Origin: Chromatiaceae bacterium
Lineage (GTDB): Bacteria; Pseudomonadota; Gammaproteobacteria; Chromatiales; Chromatiaceae
Length of the DNA: 6,164 nucleotides
Assembly: GCA_016880695.1 (NCBI GenBank)
Contig: JAEHCY010000506.1
Location: 1-6,164 of the forward strand
Direction: 5' to 3'
Below the pieces are notes generated by a model that had not been told where the DNA came from, did not search any database, and saw only the letters and a program-made list of their open reading frames with translations. The translations under genes were made by a program, and so were the position numbers. Positions 1 through 4,516 of the stretch are shown here, piece by piece. How positions within the stretch are numbered: the first letter of the stretch is position 1; the number at the start of each line of letters is the position of its first letter.

Positions 1-1196
1 AGGTGGTGGAGCAGGCGGTGCGCGCGGTGAAGCGGGCGCGCCAGTTCACCGACGATGTGGAGTTTTCCCCCGAGGATGCCGGCCGCTCCGAGCTCGATTT
101 CCTCTGCCGGGTGCTGGAGGCGGTGATTGAGGCGGGGGCGCGCACCGTCAACATCCCCGACACCGTGGGCTACAACATCCCCGCCCAGTTCGGCGAGCTC
201 ATCCGCCAGCTCATCGCACGGGTGCCCAACTCCGACCAGGCGGTGTTCTCGGTGCACTGCCACAACGATCTTGGCCTTGCCACGGCCAACTCCCTCGCCG
301 CGGTGATGCAGGGGGCGCGGCAGGTGGAGTGCACCATCAACGGCCTGGGCGAGCGGGCCGGCAACGCGGCGCTGGAAGAGGTGGCGATGGCGGTGCATAC
401 CCGTCGCGATCTGTTCCACTGCGACACCCGCCTCGACACCACCCAGATCGTGAGTTGCTCACGGCTGGTCTCGGGCATCACCGGGTTTCCGGTGCAGCCC
501 AACAAGGCGATCGTGGGCGCCAATGCCTTCGCCCACGAGTCGGGGATCCATCAGGACGGCGTGCTGAAAAGCCGCGAGACCTACGAGATCATGCGCGCGG
601 AGGACGTGGGCTGGACCCAGAACCGCATGGTCCTGGGCAAGCATTCGGGGCGCAACGCCTTCCGCACCCGACTCCAGGAGCTCGGCGTGGTGTTCGACGC
701 CGAGGAGGACCTCAACGCCGCCTTCGCCCGTTTCAAGGATCTGGCGGACAAGAAGCACGAGATCTTCGACGAGGACCTCCAGGCCCTGGTGACGGATACG
801 AGCTGGGATGCGACCAACGAACGGGTGAAGCTCCTGTCGCTGCGGGTCTGCTCCGAGACCGGTGAAACCCCCAAGGCGGATGTGGTGCTGGCGGTGGATG
901 GCACCGAGCAGGCGGGCAGTGCCACCGGCGGTGGTCCGGTGGATGCCACCTTCAAGGCCATCGATTCCATCGTCCGCACCGCCACGGTGCTGCGGCTCTA
1001 CTCGGTCAACGCCATCACCAGCGGCACCGATGCCCAGGGCGAGGTGACGGTTCGGCTGGAGAAGGGCGGGCGGATTATCAATGGTCAGGGGGCCGATACC
1101 GACATCGTGGTGGCCTCGGCCAAGGCCTATCTCAACGCCTGCAACAAGATCCTACAGCCCCTGGAGCGGGCCCATCCCCAGAGCGGTGATGTTTGA
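1..1196 (+). CDS. leuA: 2-isopropylmalate synthase, 5'-truncated by window edge
   Basis: LeuA condenses acetyl-CoA with 2-oxoisovalerate to give 2-isopropylmalate, the first committed step of leucine biosynthesis in the cytoplasm. The frame is open from base 3 (bases 1-2 end a preceding codon) to TGA at 1194-1196, giving 397 visible residues. Bacterial LeuA has about 515, so roughly 115-120 N-terminal residues, including the first barrel strands, lie outside. The GTG at base 3 is internal, not a start. Numbering visible residues from base 3, the metal-binding HCHND is at 85-89, GLGERAGN at 114-121 and ESGIHQDG at 179-186, all typical of the DRE-TIM metallolyase barrel. The C-terminal part contains [15 protein letters not shown], typical of the LeuA regulatory domain that binds leucine, so feedback inhibition is expected. 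Identity is secure; alpha-isopropylmalate synthase fits better than homocitrate or citramalate synthase because of this domain and the overall length. Confidence 0.97.
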   Translation, partial: VVEQAVRAVKRARQFTDDVEFSPEDAGRSELDFLCRVLEAVIEAGARTVNIPDTVGYNIPAQFGELIRQLIARVPNSDQAVFSVHCHNDLGLATANSLAAVMQGARQVECTINGLGERAGNAALEEVAMAVHTRRDLFHCDTRLDTTQIVSCSRLVSGITGFPVQPNKAIVGANAFAHESGIHQDGVLKSRETYEIMRAEDVGWTQNRMVLGKHSGRNAFRTRLQELGVVFDAEEDLNAAFARFKDLADKKHEIFDEDLQALVTDTSWDATNERVKLLSLRVCSETGETPKADVVLAVDGTEQAGSATGGGPVDATFKAIDSIVRTATVLRLYSVNAITSGTDAQGEVTVRLEKGGRIINGQGADTDIVVASAKAYLNACNKILQPLERAHPQSGDV

Positions 1197-1244
1197 GCGC
1201 TGGCGAAGCGCTCATCCCGGGCGACCCGAGCCGGGGTTGCCCCG
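1195..1244 (+). terminator. Two inverted repeats at the leuA 3' end, possible terminator
   Basis: Directly at the leuA stop codon, GAGCGCT (1195-1201) pairs perfectly with AGCGCTC (1207-1213) around a 5-base loop. A second hairpin follows, CGGGG (1232-1236) with CCCCG (1240-1244). Neither is followed by a T tract, so these are not classic intrinsic terminators. They could stabilise the leuA mRNA 3' end or act in factor-dependent termination. The pairing is visible; the function is inferred. Confidence 0.35.
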
Positions 1245-1290
1245 TGGCGAGCTCCCGCCGCCCATCGGGTAGCCTAAGGGTGTCGACAAC

Positions 1291-1296
1291 GAGGGG
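1291..1296 (+). promoter_or_regulatory. Ribosome binding site of the peroxiredoxin gene
   Basis: GAGGGG lies 6 bases upstream of ATG at 1303. This spacing favours ATG 1303 over the in-frame TTG at 1300, which would leave only 3 bases. Confidence 0.7.
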
Positions 1297-1302
1297 ACGT
1301 TG

Positions 1303-1863
1303 ATGAGAGAGAACCTGTTGCAGCTCCCAGACCAGCTTCCAGTGCCGATCGACGAGGGGGGCGCGTCGCACCTCGAAGGCGCCTTGTTGCCTGATCTCGA
1401 TCTGCCCAGCACGGACGGGGCATCGGTGAATCCCGCAAGGCTCAAGGGGCAGTGGGTCCTCTACATTTACCCAATGACCGGACGCCCCGACATTCCCCTG
1501 CCACAGGGTTGGGACGCGATCCCCGGTGCCCGCGGTTGTACGCCGCAAGCGTGCGGTTTTCGTGATCACTACGCGGAGTTGAAACAGCTCAACGCCGGTG
1601 TCTTTGGCCTCAGCACCCAGACCACTGAGCATCAACGCGAGGCGCGCGACAGGCTGCACCTCCCGTTTCAGCTTCTCAGCGACAGCGCACTGCTGATGAA
1701 AGCAGCCCTTGGGTTGCCAACCTTTCGGGCGGCAGGCATGCAGCTATACAAACGCCTGACGCTGATCGCTCAGGATGGCCAAATCAGGAAGCTGTTCTAT
1801 CCGGTGTTTCCACCCGATCGCAATGCCCACGACGTGCTGGCGTGGCTCCGATCGGGTGCCTAA
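1303..1863 (+). CDS. PrxQ/BCP-like peroxiredoxin (AhpC/TSA-redoxin family)
   Basis: This is a thioredoxin-fold thiol peroxidase expected to reduce hydrogen peroxide or organic hydroperoxides in the cytoplasm, using thioredoxin or a similar donor. It has 186 residues, close to the usual size, and no signal peptide. The active site GCTPQACGFRDHY has Cys79 as likely peroxidatic and Cys84 as likely resolving residue; this C-x4-C spacing marks the atypical 2-Cys PrxQ/BCP type. A beta strand (VLYIYPM, 52-58) precedes it, and KRLTLI followed by a DG turn fits the later strand that carries the conserved Arg. About 15 extra residues (from GRPDIPLPQGW to PGAR, 60-77) sit between the strand and the Cys, where BCP has a short loop. 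Start ATG 1303 is set by a good ribosome binding site. Codons ending in A or T (AGA, CTA, CAA, CCA, GCA) are more frequent than in leuA. Fold and chemistry are fairly sure; the substrate is unknown. Confidence 0.85.
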   Translation: MRENLLQLPDQLPVPIDEGGASHLEGALLPDLDLPSTDGASVNPARLKGQWVLYIYPMTGRPDIPLPQGWDAIPGARGCTPQACGFRDHYAELKQLNAGVFGLSTQTTEHQREARDRLHLPFQLLSDSALLMKAALGLPTFRAAGMQLYKRLTLIAQDGQIRKLFYPVFPPDRNAHDVLAWLRSGA

Positions 1864-1869
1864 CGCCCT

Positions 1870-1907
1870 GCTCCCGGGGATGCACCCCAAAGGGTGCGCC
1901 CCTGAGC
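1870..1907 (+). terminator. Long imperfect hairpin after the peroxiredoxin gene
   Basis: Starting 6 bases after the stop codon, three paired segments nest around a CAAA loop (1888-1891): GCACCC/GGGTGC (1882-1887 with 1892-1897), GGGG/CCCC (1876-1879 with 1899-1902) and GCTC/GAGC (1870-1873 with 1904-1907). Small asymmetric internal loops separate them. This is the most stable-looking structure in the window and its position suits transcription termination or 3' end protection. No T tract follows, so intrinsic termination is doubtful. Confidence 0.5.
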
Positions 1908-1991
1908 TCGCGGGATCGGCGAGGGGCGAGCGCGGACGTGGCACCCTGATCGGGTCGCGCAGCGGATCGACTCATCGCCACTGACACCCGC

Positions 1992-2783
1992 ATGTCCCTC
2001 GACGAACAGCGCCGACTCCGCTATCTCGAGGCCATGGGCATCGGGGTGTGGCGCCTGCGCCAGCCTCCGGCGCCAGCCTTCGACCAGAGCCCCGAGCCCG
2101 CGGCGGGCGAACCGCCAGAGCCGGTTGCCGCCCCCACGGCCACCTTGCCGGAAGGGGGCGAGGGCCCGCCGCGGGCGGATATCTCGAGCCTTGGCTGGGA
2201 GGCGCTCGCGGCCGCGGTGGCGCAATGCCGTGCCTGCGGGCTGTGCCAGACCCGCACCCAGACGGTGTTCGGCGTCGGTGATCCCCAGGCGGCGCTGATG
2301 GTGATCGGCGAGGCCCCGGGCGCGGACGAGGACCTCCAGGGTGAGCCCTTCGTCGGCCGGGCCGGGCAGTTGCTCAACCTCATGCTCAGGGCCATCGGGC
2401 TCGGCCGGGAGCAGGTCTACATCGCCAACATCCTGAAGTGCCGCCCGCCGGGCAATCGCGATCCGCGCCCCGAGGAGGCGCTGCGCTGTGAGCCCTACCT
2501 GATGCGCCAGATCGCCCTGATCCGGCCCAGGGTGATCCTCTCCGCGGGCCGGATCTCGGCCCAGCACCTGCTCAAGACCACCACCCCGATCGGGGAACTG
2601 CGCGGTCGCTGGTTCGAGTTCGGGCCGGATCGCATCCCCTTGATGGTCACCTATCACCCCGCCTACCTCCTGCGCTCCCCCGAGCAGAAGGCGCGCGCCT
2701 GGCAGGATCTGCAGGCGGTGTGGCGCCGGCTGCAGGCGCCCCCCGGGTCTTCTTCCCCCCGCGCCGATCCCGACGATCGCTAG
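1992..2783 (+). CDS. Family 4 uracil-DNA glycosylase (4Fe-4S) with N-terminal tail
   Basis: This enzyme removes uracil, from cytosine deamination or dUTP misincorporation, to start base excision repair. It has 263 residues. Residues 75-248 form the glycosylase domain: CRAC (Cys79, Cys82), KC at Cys150 and RC at Cys166 match the four iron-sulfur ligands of thermophilic family 4 enzymes, and the 16-residue gap between the last two is the same as in the Thermus enzyme as I recall it. Motif [10 protein letters not shown] is at 106-114, [11 protein letters not shown] at 119-129 and the DNA-intercalating motif HPAYLLR at 222-228. Older annotations call this family phage SPO1 DNA polymerase-related. 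Residues 1-25 form a short conserved tail resembling the HolD N-terminus, joined by a Pro/Ala-rich, probably disordered linker (26-62). The start ATG 1992 lacks an obvious Shine-Dalgarno but retains this tail. The gene is convergent with the HAD gene. Identity is secure; the tail's role is inferred. Confidence 0.95.
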   Translation: MSLDEQRRLRYLEAMGIGVWRLRQPPAPAFDQSPEPAAGEPPEPVAAPTATLPEGGEGPPRADISSLGWEALAAAVAQCRACGLCQTRTQTVFGVGDPQAALMVIGEAPGADEDLQGEPFVGRAGQLLNLMLRAIGLGREQVYIANILKCRPPGNRDPRPEEALRCEPYLMRQIALIRPRVILSAGRISAQHLLKTTTPIGELRGRWFEFGPDRIPLMVTYHPAYLLRSPEQKARAWQDLQAVWRRLQAPPGSSSPRADPDDR

Positions 2784-2797
2784 GGGCGCTTGCCCCT
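2782..2797 (+). terminator. GC-rich hairpin at the glycosylase stop codon
   Basis: AGGGGC (2782-2787, overlapping the TAG stop) pairs perfectly with GCCCCT (2792-2797) across a GCTT loop. There is no T tract. It may mark the 3' end of the glycosylase transcript; the pairing is seen, termination is inferred. Confidence 0.3.
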
Positions 2798-2944
2798 CGT
2801 CCGGGACAGCTAAATGGCGGCTCGGCGCTCGTGAGGTAACCGGGGAATCCCCCCTTCGGCCAGGCGCGGGGCAGGCCTCGATAGGGTCGCGCCGGGTGCC
2901 GGCGAAAAACCGCAAACAGTTTTGTTGATGTTTTCAACCCCCTC
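2798..2944. other. Convergent intergenic region with further inverted repeats
   Basis: This non-coding gap lies between the 3' ends of the glycosylase and HAD genes. It contains CGCCGG (2890-2895) paired with CCGGCG (2899-2904) around GTG, followed on the plus strand by AAAAA, and a weaker GTTGA/TCAAC pair (2924-2928 with 2934-2938) in an AT-rich pocket at 2905-2938, close to the HAD stop codon. Neither has a T tract on the right side for a convincing intrinsic terminator in either direction. I see no coding capacity that resembles a gene. Confidence 0.5.
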
Positions 2945-3598
2945 CTAGCGCAGGCTGATGATGCGCCAGCCGTGGCGCTCGGCGAACTCTCGAAGCGGTG
3001 GGTCCGGGTCCACCGCGACCGGATGCGCCACCGCCTGCAGGAGCGGGATGTCGTTGTGTGAGTCGCTGTAGAAGGTGCTGTCCCCGAGGGTGGCGCCCCG
3101 GGCGTCGAGCCAGGCATGCAGGCGCAGGACCTTGCCCTCGCGATAGCTGGGAATACCCGAGACCTCGCCGGTATAGCGGCCGTCGATGCACTCGGGTACG
3201 GTGGCGATCAACTCCTCGACCCCGAGGCGTGCGGCGATGGGGGCGGTGACGAACGCGTTGGTGGCGGTGATGATGAGCAGGGTGTCGCCCCGGCGTCGAT
3301 GGGACTCCACCAGCGCGCGTCCCTGGGGGAGGATGATGGGGTCGATGCGCTCGCGCAGGAACGCCTCCCGCCAGGCGCTGAGCGCGCCCGGGTCGTTCTC
3401 CTTGAGGGTGCGAAGCGAAAAGCGCAGGAACTCGTAGATGTCCAGGCGGCCCTCACGGTACTCCTGAAAGAAGCGCTCGTTCTCGCGCTCGTAGTCAGCG
3501 CGGTCCACCACACCCTGCTCGGTGAGGTACACGCCCCAGAGGTAATCGGAATCGCCGTCGAGCAGCGTATGGTCGAGATCGAAGATTGCTAAGGCCAC
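2945..3598 (-). CDS. HAD superfamily subfamily IB phosphatase (SerB-like fold)
   Basis: This cytoplasmic, Mg-dependent phosphatase of the haloacid dehalogenase superfamily has 217 residues from a GTG start. All four HAD motifs are visible: IFDLDHTLL with nucleophile Asp7 and acid/base Asp9; IITATN with the motif II Thr at about 113; Lys156 in EGKVLRL; and YSDSHND with Asp179 and Asp183. The helical insert after motif I (about residues 17-90) is the C1 cap of subfamily IB, shared with phosphoserine phosphatase. GTG 3598 is preferred over the in-frame TTG at 3619 because AGGGG lies 7 bases upstream of it and because MALAIFDLD is the usual N-terminus of the family. The gene is divergent from rppH; a similar HAD gene sits beside rppH-ptsP in Pseudomonas. 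Likely substrates are small phosphomonoesters such as histidinol phosphate or phosphoserine, but the sequence does not decide, so no symbol is given. Confidence 0.88.
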   Translation of the reverse strand: MALAIFDLDHTLLDGDSDYLWGVYLTEQGVVDRADYERENERFFQEYREGRLDIYEFLRFSLRTLKENDPGALSAWREAFLRERIDPIILPQGRALVESHRRRGDTLLIITATNAFVTAPIAARLGVEELIATVPECIDGRYTGEVSGIPSYREGKVLRLHAWLDARGATLGDSTFYSDSHNDIPLLQAVAHPVAVDPDPPLREFAERHGWRIISLR

Positions 3599-3737
3599 GT
3601 TGAAACCCCTTTTCGCCAAAACCAGAAACTAACGCGAAAAACTATATTGGGCAACAGGTTATCATCTGGCCTCGGTGCCCTTGCCGGGGCGGGATCAGTG
3701 TGAAAAAATCGCAGCAGGACTGCCGAGGGAAAAGACC
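3599..3737. promoter_or_regulatory. Divergent promoter region between the HAD gene and rppH
   Basis: The 139-base gap separates divergently transcribed genes, so it should hold promoters for both. It has a local AT-rich stretch (3610-3648), unlike the surroundings. TATATT (3643-3648, plus) and the overlapping TATAGT (3646-3641, minus) each match five of six bases of a sigma-70 -10 box, but neither has a good -35 box at 16-18 bases. A minus-strand TTGCCC (3654-3649) lies 17 bases before TAGTTT (3631-3626), a weak pair. The ribosome binding sites are AGGGG for the HAD gene (minus strand, ending 7 bases before GTG 3598) and GAGG (3725-3728) for rppH. The exact start sites cannot be called by eye. 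Confidence 0.45.
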
Positions 3738-3741
3738 TTGA
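3700..3741 (+). CDS. Possible 13-codon leader ORF overlapping the rppH start
   Basis: GTG at 3700 opens a short frame, [13 protein letters not shown], that stops at TGA 3739-3741. The stop overlaps the proposed rppH start in the sequence TTGA, the kind of overlap that permits translational coupling. A purine-rich GGGA (3691-3694) sits 5 bases upstream. Frames this short are common by chance, and nothing shows that it is translated. Confidence 0.15.
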   Translation: MKKSQQDCRGKRP

Positions 3742-4247
3742 TCGACACCGAAGGATTCCGTGCCAATGTTGGCATCATCCTGTGCAACACCGAGCGCCGC
3801 CTGTTCTGGGGCCGGCGGATCGGGCAGGATGCGTGGCAGTTTCCTCAGGGTGGCATCCAGCATACGGAGACCCCCGAACAGGCCATGTTCCGCGAGCTCG
3901 AGGAGGAGGTGGGTCTGCTGCCCCACCAGGTCGAGCTCCTCGGCTGTACCCACGACTGGCTTCGTTACTGGCTGCCACGGCGCTACATCCGGCGCCACTG
4001 CGATCCCCTCTGTATCGGCCAGAAGCAGATCTGGTATCTCCTGCGCGTGCGTTGTTCCGAAGGCGATTTCTGTCTCGACCGCAGTCCCAAGCCCGAGTTC
4101 GACGCCTGGCGCTGGGTCCGCTACTGGCAGCCCGTGCACGAGGTGGTGTATTTCAAGCGCCGGGTTTACGTCCAGGCCCTGCGCGAGCTGGCGCCCCTGA
4201 TCCACACCGGGGAAGGGCACGGCCGTTTTACCCCGCCCGCCCCCTAG
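3738..4247 (+). CDS. rppH: RNA pyrophosphohydrolase RppH (Nudix hydrolase)
   Basis: RppH removes pyrophosphate from 5'-triphosphorylated RNAs, leaving a monophosphate that stimulates RNase E-type decay in the cytoplasm. The 169 residues match the usual length. The N-terminus reads [17 protein letters not shown], typical of the family, and WQFPQGGI precedes the Nudix box. That box runs from [14 protein letters not shown] to RELEEEVGL and satisfies G-x5-E-x7-REUxEExGU with all its catalytic Glu residues. QIWYLLRV and PEFDAWRWV are the usual later motifs. A longer frame reaches back to GTG 3675, but its 21 extra residues do not look like RppH, whereas TTG 3738 gives the family N-terminus and has GAGG 9 bases upstream. 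The next gene is ptsP, as in E. coli and Pseudomonas. The main alternative, a diadenosine polyphosphate hydrolase (older names NudH, YgdP), is the same family. Confidence 0.96.
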   Translation: MIDTEGFRANVGIILCNTERRLFWGRRIGQDAWQFPQGGIQHTETPEQAMFRELEEEVGLLPHQVELLGCTHDWLRYWLPRRYIRRHCDPLCIGQKQIWYLLRVRCSEGDFCLDRSPKPEFDAWRWVRYWQPVHEVVYFKRRVYVQALRELAPLIHTGEGHGRFTPPAP

Positions 4248-4516
4248 CGCGAGCCGATCCTCGTCATCCGAGCTCGGCGGTATACGGGATGTACATCGGT
4301 CCTTCGGTTCCGTAGCGCGGACTTCAGTCCGAGGGGGTTGCGTTGCTGGCCAGCGCAACACGGAGAACTGACGTGCAAAGGGGTTGTCTCGATCGGGGGT
4401 GGGCCGATCCCCTGGAGGTACCCTGCATCGGCCACATTTCGCTGGGACTGCCAAGCGATCGGCGCCCTGTGATGCAACCGCTTCGTTCGCACCGGCTCCC
4501 ATGGTAGGCTTCGGTC
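4248..4516. other. Non-coding, structure-rich gap between rppH and ptsP
   Basis: This 269-base gap has no convincing gene. It holds a REP-like element (4312-4333), overlapping inverted repeats built on GTTGCG/CGCAAC (4337-4342 with 4354-4359) enclosing the palindrome GCTGGCCAGC (4345-4354), and a GATCGG/CCGATC hairpin (4391-4396 with 4404-4409). The ptsP ribosome binding site is probably GGTAGG (4503-4508), 8 bases before ATG 4517. I could not find a good sigma-70 promoter. The length suggests ptsP may have its own expression signals. Confidence 0.5.
4312..4333 (+). repeat. REP-like palindrome, single degenerate copy
   Basis: GTAG (4312-4315) is followed by an imperfect palindrome with CGGACT (4318-4323) pairing to AGTCCG (4326-4331). 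The GTAG head plus GC palindrome resembles the REP elements mobilised by RAYT (TnpA-REP) transposases in gammaproteobacteria. The 3' flank (AG instead of a CG match for 4316-4317) breaks the outer stem, so the copy looks decayed. No partner REP in inverse orientation and no RAYT gene is in the window. Confidence 0.45.

Noticed and set aside
329..865. 178-codon plus-strand frame inside leuA
   Set aside because: It is an out-of-frame shadow of leuA, with an Arg/Gly/Pro-rich product typical of a shifted reading of GC-rich codons.
3..1196. GTG at base 3 as the true leuA start
   Set aside because: LeuA needs about 115-120 more N-terminal residues to complete the catalytic barrel, and the frame is open to the window edge.
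2890..2904. CGCCGG/CCGGCG hairpin as an intrinsic terminator of the glycosylase or HAD gene
   Set aside because: On the plus strand it is followed by A residues rather than T, and for the minus-strand gene the T run comes before the hairpin, so the order is wrong in both directions.
1860..2915. 351-codon open frame on the minus strand
   Set aside because: It lies antisense to the clearly identified glycosylase gene, its translation is rich in Arg, Pro, Gly and Ala with no recognisable motif, and long antisense frames are expected in GC-rich codon-biased DNA.
3642..4502. 286-codon open frame on the minus strand across rppH
   Set aside because: It is a mirror of the rppH coding frame and the following gap; no domain is recognisable and the plus strand has an intact Nudix gene.
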